From positions 1-64,000 of the forward strand of contig JAPDOI010001481.1 of assembly GCA_029168955.1 (NCBI GenBank): 64,000 nt of DNA, written 5' to 3'. The stretch comes from Aplectana chamaeleonis. Taxonomy: Eukaryota; Nematoda; Chromadorea; Rhabditida; Cosmocercidae. The notes under the pieces were generated by a model that saw only the letters and a list, made by a program, of their open reading frames with translations, ran no database searches and was not told the DNA's origin. Below are positions 1 to 10,174 of the stretch, one piece after another; position 1 is the first letter of the stretch; each line of letters opens with the position of its first letter. A program made the translations under genes and the position numbers.

Positions 1-764
1 GAATTTCACCGTTTTATAGCCTGTATCTGGCTCATTTTCGGCGCTTCCAACGCGTTGACGTTCCGGGGAAAGGACGCACGGCCTGGAGCATTTACGGTAT
101 CACGCATGTTTACTGAACGGCAGCACTGCCTTCAAGAAATGTTTGCCCCTTCTTCATAGGATCTGATTTCATTTATTGTCCATCCGCCCAAACCCCTCGT
201 CTTCGTAGAGATCCAAATGTCTCACCTCCAGAACAAGAAAACACAATCTAATCACACGGCTCTATGATCTACAGCAAGAAGCGTTTAGCTCGGGCAATGA
301 ACAAGATGACGCAGCTCTGGACACGAACCGAAGAAATTCCACAGAAGAAGTGCAAACTTTAGCCTCACCCTTCTAGCCTACAACTAAAACCTCCAGCTTT
401 AACCCCGAAGCTTGAAGAGCTTCGCTAAAGCGGCAAAAAGGAAGCCGTGACTTTCTTATGCAAGGGAGCATAAGGAAAATGTATGAATTACGTTACAGTG
501 TCCCACTCTAACCTAACGTACTGCATGTTCTCCATTTAGAGTAAAGCAGCACTCTATCGCCGCTCCGAACAGTTTCTCGTACAAGACACTTGCAGACCTA
601 CGCACACAAGAAGTGCCTCCCGTCTTTCCGTTCGTGGAGCACACCATGTCCGTCAGGGACCATCTGGAGAAAGGTGGAAACAGATTCATTCCATAGCCCG
701 GCGTGCAAAGTTATCTCAAAGGCAGCTCCTTCCAGACCTCTTTTTCGATAGTCTGTCCGTGCTG
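1..764. other. No recognisable gene
   Basis: I read both strands and found no conserved domain, splice-framed exon or clear repeat. Short open frames here are of chance length and are interrupted in every direction. Confidence 0.5.
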
Positions 765-896
765 CTAGATGCACCCTGACCCCGCTAAGCTGCTGACATT
801 GACAGAATCTACCTCTGCCTCCATAGGATCGACAGCAACCATCCCTAAAAGCGCTAGAACGATGGTGACCACAAAAAAACCTGTAGACCAATCCAT
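765..896 (-). CDS. Possible small secreted peptide or first exon (43 codons)
   Basis: From ATG at 896 the minus strand reads 43 codons to a TAG at 767-765. The start, MDWSTGFFVVTIVLALLGMV, has a short polar head and a long hydrophobic core, as in a signal peptide. An acidic segment (DPMEAEVDS) and a single cysteine near the end follow. After the TAG the same frame stays open for about 17 more codons (QHGQTIEKEVWKELPLR) to a TAA. It could therefore be a first exon, a gene with a nonsense mutation, or chance. I do not recognise the family and see no convincing splice donor. The secretion call rests only on the hydrophobic profile. Confidence 0.3.
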   Translation of the reverse strand: MDWSTGFFVVTIVLALLGMVAVDPMEAEVDSVNVSSLAGSGCI

Positions 897-2336
897 GGGT
901 AACCGCTCAGTTCTTTACACCAAAATGGCACACCTTCGCGGCAGCAAAGAAAGCTGTTTGGTACTGATTTAGAACTCTTGCAGAGAGTAAATTCTCAGCC
1001 CACTTTCTCGCCGTTGGCTAGTCAAGCCTTCGTTACGTCTGCGATAGGCCAACAGCGAGAAAATTAGCGGGAAATCTTCTGCCACCAAACGTACTCAATG
1101 AGAGCCGACTAATCTAATGCGGCCACAAAAAATCGAGAACGTGACCTTTTCACACTTCTTACCTCATTATCACTGAGGGCTGTCGACTACTGGTTCCATC
1201 CAAGAGTCAGCTAATGCTTCCGGCTAATATGTACTTCTTGTGGAGTCCAGGCTCCAACAGAGTCAGCCAGGGGCCAACTCGTTCAGCTGATGACACACCC
1301 ATTCTCTCGCTATGTAGTAACTTCTGACCCCCAGGACTCAATATTCCCTCAAAGGGGTGAAGTAATAGCTTCGACTGGGTGAAGAGCTCCAAAATTGCTT
1401 AGGAATGAATTTGGCCCCCTATGCCTTGAGACAGATTTTCGAGACTTTCCTCGAGTACTTATGAATTCTCTAGCCAACAAGTGGAATATATATGAAAAAC
1501 TCAAACAATCTGAAGGCTAGCGGGAGTTTGATCAGGTCACATTCTCTGAAGAAGACTGCATCAGCAACACGCTGCCCGAACAGATTTTTTTCAAAATTTA
1601 ATCGACTACACTCTGAAATTTTGGCCCTGATAAACTAGGAATAATTTCACATAATGTTCGATTCCTATGCTATGAACGAAGTTCTGATCCCTCAAAAATT
1701 GGCAAACATTCAGTGGCAAAAGCATGGCGACCAGGGCTGAGCAGGGTTCTGACCCGCCACAACGATGGGGTCGTAAAATTTTTGAAAAAGAAATTGAAAA
1801 TTGGGGGGGGGTCGTAAAATTTCTGAAAAAAAGATTTTTTCCAAACCACTTGGTAACTACACTTTCGCTTCATTTTAAAATTTGACACTAAATAAAGCTT
1901 TAAAAAATTGGTCCCAGGGGCCCCTCGAGGGGAATCGTAAAATTTCGGGAATTTTTTGGAAAAATTAAAAATTGGGGGGATCGTAGCCGCGAGGAAAATC
2001 GCCACAACGGCCTGCTCAACCCTGATGGCGACAGGGTACGGCACGATGTATGAACAAGACCAACTTTACCCAGACCCCCTTTCCAGGAACAAAATTTTGG
2101 CGATTTTCTCAGACCCCCTCCCGAAGCGTCCTTTGGTCAGTTTTTTTGTGGTTATAAGATTTGAAGATGAGTTTTATGATCGAATTCTTCGTAAAAAAAA
2201 ACTAAATGTAAACAGTCTATACCCCATTCAGTAATGTCACTTGGTGTCGGACGGAGATCAGCCCCCTCCCCTTCACCCCCAGCCCGGCTCAAGCCCCCTA
2301 AGGATATCCACACCCCGCGCCGTACCATACAAGGTG
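897..2336. other. Non-coding; A/T-rich blocks with repeated TCGTAAAATTT and G-tracts
   Basis: No gene is seen. Between about 1750 and 2130 the motif TCGTAAAATTT, followed by a run of A and then GGGGG, recurs three to four times with degenerate spacing. The same style of block returns at 5330-5700 (GGATCGCAAAAATTTCGG), so this is a low-grade dispersed repeat. A nine-G tract lies at 1803-1811. Confidence 0.4.
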
Positions 2337-2535
2337 GGCGAGTTGTCAGAGGCCTGTATTTCCCGTCATATGCGACAATTTTATGAGAAACGTCTGATTG
2401 AAAAGATCAGCTGAAAATGGGGAAAAGGACCGGGCTATTGATCGAAGGCCGTGACTAGTTTTGCCACAGTCGAGCTCGAGAATTCGTGTAAAGGGGCGTG
2501 GCAAAGTGGCTTCTTGTCGTGGGTGCGCCAGATGC
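2337..2535 (+). repeat. Divergent internal fragment of the 488 bp AAGGCAG-ended MITE
   Basis: The stretch starting GAGTTGTCAGAGGCCTGTA aligns by eye with the middle of the MITEs at 45514-46001 and 62344-62831 (GAGTTGTCCGAGGCTTGTAA, then a GGGCTATTGATCG motif). Both ends are missing, so it looks like an old, truncated copy. Identity is clearly lower than between the two full copies. Confidence 0.5.
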
Positions 2536-3359
2536 ATCGGTTGGGAATGGAGGAAAACGCAGACCTTGGACAAATCGTCCACCATGCCTTCGCAACTGAG
2601 GTTTAGGAAAAATCTCAGGGGTCACAGCTATGTTCATAGGGGGTTTGTGCGATTCCAGAGGTTTCGTTGGGACCAATGGTAGTCGTCGAGACAAGCAGAA
2701 AATCGAGAAAAAGCATTTGCTTGGTATACTAAGCCTTTACAATGGACAATTGAGCGTGGAAACTGTCCAATTTGACCAAAACATGCCTCGTTTGGCATAA
2801 ATTTGACGAGATGACCTCGAAAAGTCCATTTCAGCAAAACAAAATTCCAAATTGGGTTCGAATCGGTTCCATCTCCTAGGAATTGTGTAGAATTTGATTC
2901 TAAAAGTTTACGATTGCATGTAGGGGAAAGCTAATTGGGCACAATTTTTTTATTTAAAAGACACTTTCCGATAATCTTAAAAAGTTCCACACCCAAATTC
3001 AACTGAAAACTCTGACTCTATTAGGCATTCTGGCATGGGAACCATCCACGTCGTCATACACTAAAAATGTCAACTTTGCCGAACAAATGCTTAAAGAGTT
3101 CGGTATAGATCGATCCACTTCGTGAAAGTCGAATCCTGTTCGACGATAAAACAATTGCAGGCAAAATCTACTCAGTTTGACTACAAGTTGTTATTTCAAC
3201 AGAAATCATATACCACTAAACTTCCAAAAGTCCCATTCACAACTTGGAAACTGTCCAGTTGTGCACAAAAACGACCGTCTTGAGCTTATAACTACTGGGA
3301 ACCAGCAGCTCGTGGACGGATAGTGCGCTATTTTACTACAGACGCCCGATATCTCAATG
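2536..3359. other. Non-coding, with the start of a dispersed repeat at its right end
   Basis: No gene is visible. From about 3255 to 3359 the phrase ending CAGACGCCCGATAT matches blocks at 5940-6020 and 13370-13475 (GGAACCAGCAGCTCG against GAAACCAGCGGCTCG). That marks a dispersed repeat family of unknown class. Confidence 0.4.
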
Positions 3360-4047
3360 TTTTGCTTTGCTACGGATTGGTATGATTTGAATATGTAACA
3401 TTTGTGAGAAATTCGTTAAAAGAAGTGAAATGTCTTATGCTACTGATTTGGCATGGGAATAAACTCGAAAGAAGCGCTAAAAACTCAGCGAAATGCTTCA
3501 TCGTTGATTTGGCTGTGCATTTGTTTACTAAACAACAAAAATTGAGTGCGAGATTGAAAAACCAAATCACGCGCTTCTCTTCTGAAATCGACCTAACGCT
3601 TGCAGTTTAGGCTAACAAGTCTCAGGTTCTTGCAAGATTATGTTGTGTCTCCCACCTCAATCATTCAGGAATATTGATTTTCAAGCATTACTAAATTATT
3701 TGACGCGTTCGCTTCCGATCGACTATCAATTAATGAAAGTGGAAATAACATCACGTAGGGTGCTTATACGAATGTCGTCAACTAACAATAAGAGAAAGGC
3801 TTTCACACGAATACATAAATGCTCAGTAAGAAGTGCGTGATTTGGTTTTTCAATGTCACACTCAATTTTCGCTGTTTAATAAACAGGTGTACAGCGAAAT
3901 CAATGATGAATCATTTCACTGAAATTTTAGCGCTTCTTTCGAGTTTATTCCCATGCCAAATCAGTAGCATAAGACATTTCACCTCTTTTAACGAGTTTCT
4001 CACAAATGTTACATTTCCAAATCATACCAATCCGTAGCAAAGCAAAA
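3360..4047. mobile_element. Foldback MITE, about 690 bp with arms of about 210 bp
   Basis: The left arm (about 3360-3580) is the imperfect reverse complement of the right arm (about 3828-4047). The outer ends are TTTTGCTTTGCTACGGATTGG and its complement. The two arms even encode nearly the same chance peptide in opposite directions, as expected of an inverted duplicate. The roughly 230 bp spacer has no long open frame. No transposase is present, so this would be a non-autonomous DNA element. I could not define a target site duplication, so the superfamily is open. Confidence 0.7.
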
Positions 4048-4231
4048 CCGTTAGATAATTTCGTTTTATTTTAGCAAAGGTTTCCTTTTAAAGGCACATT
4101 ACACCCTCAGATATGACTTTTCATGTGTTCATGCAGTTGCGTAGTAGACCCCTCTTGCATAACACTTGCCCACGCCTTCTAGCACCACCACGGTTCACAC
4201 CCTTTTTCGTGGTTTTCGAACCCAATAACGA

Positions 4232-4768
4232 CTAGATGAACGGGTAAATCGCAAACGCGTTTTCGATTTTCACTCTCTTGAAGGTCTTCCCAGTTAGGTC
4301 AAACACACGATCCGTAACGCTTGGCGTACTTTCAGTTGGGTCCCGCCCTCTTTCCCCGGAACTTGGCGCTTTTTCAGTCGAGTCCCACACACTTTCCCCG
4401 ACGCTTGGCGCACTCTCAGTTGAGTCCCTCACGCTTTGCTCGGCGCGTGGCGCACCCGAAGTTGGGTCCGCACGTTTCTCGGCGCTTGGTGAATTTTCAG
4501 TCAAGTTCCGCACACGTTCCCCGGAGCTTGGCGCATTTTCGGTCGGGTTCGCGCACGTTCACCGGCGCTTGGTGCCTTTTCAGTCAAGTCCTGCACACGT
4601 TCCCCTGCGCTTTGCGCATTTTCATTCGGGTCCCGCGCACGTTCCCTGGAGCTTGGCGCCCTTCCAATCGGACCCCACACACGTTTTGTGGCGTTTGGCA
4701 CAATTCCAGTTGGGTACCGCGCACGTTCCTTTGCGCATGGCACACTTCCAGTCGGACCCCGCACAATA
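4232..4768 (-). pseudogene. Tandem 42 bp array encoding a 14-residue repeat on the minus strand
   Basis: About eleven units of 42 bp run from about 4296 to 4768; the conserved TTGGCG core sits at 4321, 4363, 4405 and onward. Because 42 is divisible by three, all frames stay open. The minus-strand frame is the most protein-like: each unit reads approximately D-P-T-E-S-A-P-S-A-G-E-R-V-R, hydrophilic and regular. It is open 4513-4232 and 4764-4501. One unit is 39 bp (in frame), and one near 4543 appears one base short, which breaks the frame. No start, signal peptide or splice sites are assured. It could be an exon of a secreted or surface repeat protein, or a non-coding minisatellite. Confidence 0.45.
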
Positions 4769-4959
4769 AATGGTGTGCATACGGTTCCTGAAGCCCCCGT
4801 CAGACATCGTCGTAAAACCTGCTGAGTACGACTGTGTCCGGGGCGGAAAAACCGTCCTCGACCGACTACAACCGACTGAGTCCGGTAGCCCCCAGCGCCA
4901 ACCAGTTCCTCTGCGAAGCACGCAATCGATAGTCTAGTGACGATTATCTCCTCAGCTGT

Positions 4960-5520
4960 GAATCGAAAATTTTTGGTGGCTAATTTTTCTTGTTTTCAAC
5001 ATGTCTTTGTCTTCAACTCGTAAACCATTTTTAATAATCATCATTGAACAAATGAATCTTTTTTGCATGAAATGAACCTGATTTCCGTATCAGCAGTAGG
5101 TGGGGCAGAGCGCAGGTGAAGAGTGGGGGATGCGGCGGGACTCGGCAGGTCGCAGTCGGCCAAAAAAAATGCACCCAAATCACGTGAGAAACTCCTATAT
5201 CGACCGGATGGGGTGAGGGCGATTTCGTTTAGGACGCAGCGGGACTCAGTGGGTGCATTGGCCTCGCCCTTGTACGCATGAGAACCATCAGTATCGACCG
5301 GGGGGGATTGCGGTGGCAGGGTTAAGCAGGGTTGTGAAATTTCGCAACGGCGAGTGAGGGGGGTTATCAAAAATTTTGGCCGGAAAAAATGGAGGTAAGA
5401 GGAGATCGCAAACATTTCGAACCAAAAATAAAGGTTGCGGGGATCGCAAAAATTTCGGTCCAAACATGAAAGGTTGAAAAGACGTCCCGAAATTTCTCGA
5501 CATTTTTGGATACCAAAAGG
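4960..5520. repeat. Non-coding; degenerate GCAAAAATTTCGG blocks
   Basis: Three or four blocks of the form GATCGCAAA(A)ATTTCG separated by about 50 bp lie at 5335-5480. They resemble the blocks at 1750-2130 and the segment at 13050-13260. The open frames here are by-products of the repeats. Confidence 0.4.
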
Positions 5521-5539
5521 AAGAAGCGTACCACTGCTA

Positions 5540-6030
5540 GATTTCAGACGCTTGAGACCGACTACTGAACGGTTTTTCTGCTTCTGACAGTTTTAGTAAT
5601 CAAATATAAACAGTCCAGAAATCGCGCTTCGGTGGGGGGGAGTCACGAAAATTCAAAAAAATTGTGGAGGGGCTCGCTTCGATTTCGAAAAATTACGCAA
5701 CGCTCCGCTTGAGCATGTGCGGTGGGCACCAGATGGTCGCAGTCGAACTCAGTGGGTTGATTTTTTTGCACCCGTCTCCCACGAATTCGGTGCCTATCGA
5801 CCCGGTGAGACTAGTAGATCCACCGACTCTGACGGGGGCCTGATGGACGCGAAGCAGACTTACTCTAACGCCTACTTACGCCTACTCTACTACTCTTACG
5901 CCTACTCTTACTCCGTTTCCGGATTTTTCAGACTAATGCGCGTTTTGGAAGGTACGAAAAGCACAAAAAACGACGATTTCAAGCTTGTAGATTCTTGGAG
6001 CCTGCAGCTCTGGGCGGGATACTGCGTAGT
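5540..6030. repeat. Copy of a dispersed repeat shared with 13180-13475
   Basis: Two portions match 13180-13475. The first is a segment around CGATTTCGAAAAATTACGCA followed by CGC.CCGCTTGA. The second is GTTTTGGAAGGTACGAAAAG, followed by an AAAACG stretch and the CAG(C)GGCTC.GG box. Between them, 5870-5912 is a pyrimidine-rich imperfect repeat of TTACGCCTACTC. No protein is supported. Confidence 0.5.
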
Positions 6031-6039
6031 CCATTGAGC

Positions 6040-6565
6040 CACAAGAGATAACAATACTAGTCGTTTTCGCAGATGCGTTTACCACTATAGACACTTTCCT
6101 TGTAAGTGAGAATTTAAGAAAATCAATAAAAAATCACGTACCTTCAGTTATCAAGCTCTCCACCCGCAGTCGTACCGCACCAACGTCGGCGAGTGCCAAT
6201 TAGTGGGTGGGACTGCGAGGACGAGCTCTCACCCTGTATCAAGGTAGGAGCGCCGCGGAATAGCCTGACATGCCCACCTAAGTCAGCGGTACGCTTCTGA
6301 AAACATAATTAAGGACTCCAACCAGGACGCGAGGATTTCCTGATCAGGTCGTGGGGTCATTTGAGAAGATACTGCAGCAATGAGTCATGGATTGTTCTAA
6401 ACTTGCTTTTTCTGGACACATGTTCACCCAAATAATAAATTTAATTTAATAATAAAAATAATAAAAAATAAAAAAAATAATAAAAACTTTGTGATCTGCT
6501 TTGATTTTTCTCCGCATTGCATGACGAACCGGAACCTTTTCGTTGTTTTTCACCCGAAGTTCCCG
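6040..6565. other. Non-coding; AATAAA-rich simple sequence at 6430-6486
   Basis: No gene is seen. Positions 6430-6486 are almost entirely AATAA/AAAATAA repeats. Confidence 0.4.
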
Positions 6566-6828
6566 AGTATACGCAGTTTAACTCCGCATCGCCGTTCAGT
6601 CCGCAATGTGCACGCTGCTTGCGAAAGCGTGCTGCGGCGCGGTTGCGAGTATCCTCAGACAGGGATGTGGGATCACCCGGGCGGTGGGATCACCCGGGCA
6701 CCAAAGGCATGAACCGCCCGGGTGATCCCACATCCCTGTCTGATGATACTTGCAACCGCGCCACGGCAGGCTTTCGCAATCAGCATGCACTTTGCGGACT
6801 GAACGGCAATGCGGGAGTTGAACTGTAC
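6566..6828. repeat. Foldback (inverted duplication), arms of about 118 bp
   Basis: The left arm (about 6566-6684) and right arm (about 6711-6828) are reverse complements with few mismatches. They meet at GGGATCACCCGGGCGG and its complement. The spacer is about 26 bp and includes an extra copy of GGGATCACCCGGGC. Each arm read outward-in stays open for about 35 codons (IAVQSA..C, then GAVASI.RQGCGITRA). That hints that an exon-like piece was duplicated head to head, though the substitutions do not clearly favour silent sites. No target duplication was found. Confidence 0.65.
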
Positions 6829-7045
6829 CTCGCGCGACACGTGACAGCGACAGTGAAAATTAACCACATTCATTTTCTATCGATATGGGAATTAGGACTT
6901 GCAATGATTAGGAAATGAGAGTTATCAGCCCTTAGACGATTCGCATATTTTAAAACAGTTTTCGACTTTTCGAGAAACTACTATTTTTTTAAATCGAAGA
7001 AAAATAGAATTATTCAAATAGTCATTGGAATCGAACGCTATGCAC

Positions 7046-7410
7046 TACCCGCCCATTTTATTGCTGGCTGTTGAGGGAGTGGGCGGGGCGGGCATAGCGC
7101 AGACAAGTTTGAGTTTTTTCTATCTGTAGCCCGTTTTCGCCGTTCTTTCGTCATTATTGTTTCAATAAACCCCGGAATAATCGATTTCCGGTGAAAACTC
7201 GAAGACCGTTTTTATCGTGAACGCCGCCTTATAATAAACACATTCGGACACGATAATGCGGCCAGAGCCAACCACCCAAATTTCTAAAAATAAGAAAAGG
7301 GGGAAGAAAAAGCATGCCCCGGAATTTCTAGAAGTTTGCATTCGCTATACTCATTTAGGACTCAAAATCAATAATTCGGAACACTCATAGGCCATACTTT
7401 GATGTCATTA
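7046..7410. repeat. Dispersed repeat, paralogue of 9223-10170, uninterrupted copy
   Basis: Segments GGGAGTGGGCGGGGCG (7078), the CGATTT(C/A)CGGT..AAAACTCGAAGAC block (about 7183), and TTTCTAGAAGTTTGCATTCGC (about 7325) occur in the same order at 9256, 9670 and 10090. In the second locus, two inverted-repeat insertions separate them. This copy therefore acts as a near-empty reference for that locus. It includes one end of the AAGGCAG-type terminal family (ATCGTGAACGCCGCCTT, to 7230). Confidence 0.6.
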
Positions 7411-8005
7411 TCCCAGGGTAAGGCATGCTGCTGTGATTGGTCAGGAAAGTTGCGGTCCCTAGGTGGGTGGTGAATGTGGTCTTCAGGTCGATATAAATTA
7501 GCAGAATTCGAAGATTTTGGGTAAAAATTCTTACTACTATTTCAATATTTCAAAAAAAAAATTGTGTGTCCTTGAATATAATTTTATTCGATTCATTTTT
7601 TACAAATTTTTGAACCGCTCAACACCAACAATCTTGACATGGAGGCGGGCGTAAGGTTCGGCCCCTCACCTCTCGACGTCTAACGCTGCGGCCCCCTCTG
7701 TGATGATCACAGGGTGAGCCTAACTCTGCGCGGGACAGTAACCGGTTGACCCTGTTTGCAGGTCATTCGGATCATGACCTCATTCGACGTGTTCCAGATT
7801 ACAGTATTTTAAGAATTTACTCGACGATTAGTATTCATTGATTTGGGATGTTTGAAAATTCTTATTTTATTCGAATATTCAAATAGTTCAGCAATTAAAT
7901 TACATTTTATTTAATGCCTCGTTAGAATTTTTCTTCTATAGATAATTTAACATCCACCCTTCACATTTGACTCATTCAGCAGTTCGGATTAGTCGACTTC
8001 TCAAA
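7411..8005. other. Non-coding stretch
   Basis: No gene or clear repeat was found. A GC-rich patch at 7640-7760 stands out from A/T-rich surroundings but contains no identifiable feature. Confidence 0.4.
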
Positions 8006-8007
8006 TA

Positions 8008-8883
8008 CAGTAGCGGTCATAAATGTATTTAATAGCATGGCCTTTTCGCAAATAATTTTTTTGCATATCTCGACTTGGCCTTAGCCAAAATTGACGAAAC
8101 TTTAGTATGTTATGGGGCCCCGATAATTCTTGCTTTACACATACACAAAAATAGGTCTTGGGGGTGCAGTTTTTAAATATGGAATTTATTTACCATTTGT
8201 ACTAACATTTGAAATGAGGATTATTCCCTCAAAACATGGCTATTACAATTCCGAACCGGTAGCTGTTATTCGCCATTCGAAGGTTTTCGGAACCGTTGTA
8301 TAACCATGTAAAAATTAATCAATACCGGAATTTTTTTAGAAATAAAATCGAAATAAAAGAAATGCCTATTAAGTATCTCTCCTAGACGTTATCGAAAAAG
8401 AGCAAAATTTATGTATCAGTTGTACTTTGTCGCATCTTATAAAGCACATATTTCGGAATGGTTCTGGGGCGAATAATTGAATTTTTTCTTACCGAATTTT
8501 TGAATTCCAAAAGGTTAATTTCCAAAAATTAACCCCAATCTGTTCAATTTTCGGTCTTCGAAAAAAATTCTGATAGACTATTTTCTGACAAAGTTATACA
8601 AAGATTCAATAGATTTCCCAATAGTGAATGACTGCTATGGTTTGGAATTGTAATAGCCATGTTTGAGGGGATAATCATAATTTTAAATATTACCACAAAT
8701 AGTACATAAATTCCATACTTAAAAACTGCACCCCAAGACCTAATTTTGTGTATGTGTAAAGCAAGGGTTATCGGGACCCCACAACATACTAAAGCTTCAT
8801 CAACTTTGGCTAAGGCCAAGCCAAGATATGCATTAAAAATTATTTGCGAAAAGGCCATGTCAATAGATTTATGACCGCTACTG
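8008..8883. mobile_element. Tc1/mariner-type MITE, 876 bp, TA target duplication
   Basis: The element begins CAGTAGCGGTCATAAAT at 8008 and ends with the complement at 8883. It is flanked by TA at 8006-8007 and 8884-8885. The inverted arms extend about 270 bp each (8008-8285 and 8618-8883), at roughly 85 percent identity by eye. CAGT-type ends with TA duplication are characteristic of the Tc1/mariner superfamily. No transposase frame remains in the central 330 bp, so it would need enzyme supplied from elsewhere. Confidence 0.85.
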
Positions 8884-9092
8884 TATTTCTTTTCACACGA
8901 AAATTGGATTTACGATGGCTGTAGCCGCGAAAGGGATGGCTGCGGACCACTCAGCAGCCCGCGCGCCTGTCGCGTGCGCCGATCGATCCCCACATGTCTC
9001 GTGGGCGCACACGAAGCAGCGCACGCTGCTAAGGTGCCCGTAGCCATATCTTTCGTGGTTACAGCAACTATATTAGTTCTTCGACGACTCGC

Positions 9093-9718
9093 AAGGCAGT
9101 GTTCAGGATAAAACGGTCTTCGAGTTTTCACAGGAAATCGAACGTACGGGGATCCATTGCAACAAAAATGGCGAAAAACGAGCTCCAGATAGCCCGATAC
9201 GGCCCTGAAATTAGTATGCGCTATGCCCTCACCCATTTCATTGGTGTCCGTTTAGGGAGTGGGCGGGGCGAGAATAGCACAACCAGGTTACAGGGCCGTA
9301 TAGGAGGGCTATTTAGTCTACAGCAATGGAAGTAGGACCTGGTGAGGTTGCGGACTCGTCCTAACATACGGTAGTTTGTTAGTGGTATCACTCATTTTTC
9401 CGAACAGCTGGTATAGATCGGTGAGTTTGTGTTTTCACAGATGAGACTACATCTGTGGAAGCAATGATAACAGGTGAAAACCTGAGAATGGAAGCAAAGC
9501 TCACCGACTAACCTGTTATTTCGAAAAAATTAGTGATAACACAATCGAACTACAGTATTTTAGGAAGAGTCCGCAATCTCACCAGGTCCTACCTCCATTG
9601 CTGGAGACTATAAATGGCTCGTTTTTTCTCGTTCTTTTGTCACTATTGTTTCAATGAACCCCGGAAAATTCGATTTACGGTAAAAACTCGAAGACGTTTT
9701 TATCGCGAACACCGCCTT
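9093..9718. mobile_element. AAGGCAG-ended inverted-repeat element, about 626 bp, with nested insertion
   Basis: The left end AAGGCAGTGTTCAGGATAAA and the complement of the right end (AAGGCGGTGTTCGCGATAAA) match, and similarity continues about 90 bp inward. The ends belong to the family found at 45514, 62344 and 33851. The TA flanks seen there are not present here, so it is either older or rearranged. It contains the nested foldback at 9319-9608. Confidence 0.6.
9319..9608. mobile_element. Nested foldback MITE, about 290 bp
   Basis: CAGCAATGGAAGTAGGACCT at the left end and its near-perfect complement at the right (CCAGCAATGGAGGTAGGACC read on minus) define arms of about 120 bp. The related locus at 7046-7232 lacks this segment, supporting insertion. 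No coding capacity. Confidence 0.65.
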
Positions 9719-9733
9719 TGAAAAGGCATACTG

Positions 9734-10002
9734 TGCTTATCCGGGCCTAATTCCGGTCCGCAATTGCGTCTCGACACGCTTTGCGACCGCACGCTCCCGA
9801 GTCAGAACAGCTTCCAGTGCCGCAGTCACCGATCTGCTGACTCTAAGTGGGTTTTGGAAACTGGAAACTTAGAAAAATTGGAGAAAAGTGTATAAAAAAG
9901 CCACATAGAGTCTACTTTGGTGCTGGAAACCCGACTGACTCCAGCGCGTGCGGCCGCAAAGCGTGTCGAGACGCAATTGCGGACCGGAATTTGGCCCAGA
10001 AA
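9734..10002. mobile_element. Inverted-repeat insertion, about 269 bp
   Basis: The two ends share about 58 bp in inverted orientation, including GGTCCGCAATTGCGTCTCGA and its complement. The related locus at 7232-7245 runs straight through the equivalent position, so this is an insertion into an older repeat. I could not fix the exact target duplication. Confidence 0.6.
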
Positions 10003-10174
10003 AGCACATTATCCGCACACGATAATATTCGGCGGAATTCAACCAGACAAACGCTTCAAAGGAGCTTGAAAAACGAGCATGATTTCTCTGGAATTTCTAG
10101 AAGTTTGCATTCGCTAAAGTCATTCAAGACTCAAAACCAATTATTCGGAAAACTCAAATCGCATACCTTGGAGA

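Noticed and set aside
4278..4791. Long plus-strand frames over the 42 bp array
   Set aside because: A repeat length divisible by three keeps every frame open; the plus-strand peptides are less regular and less hydrophilic than the minus-strand one.
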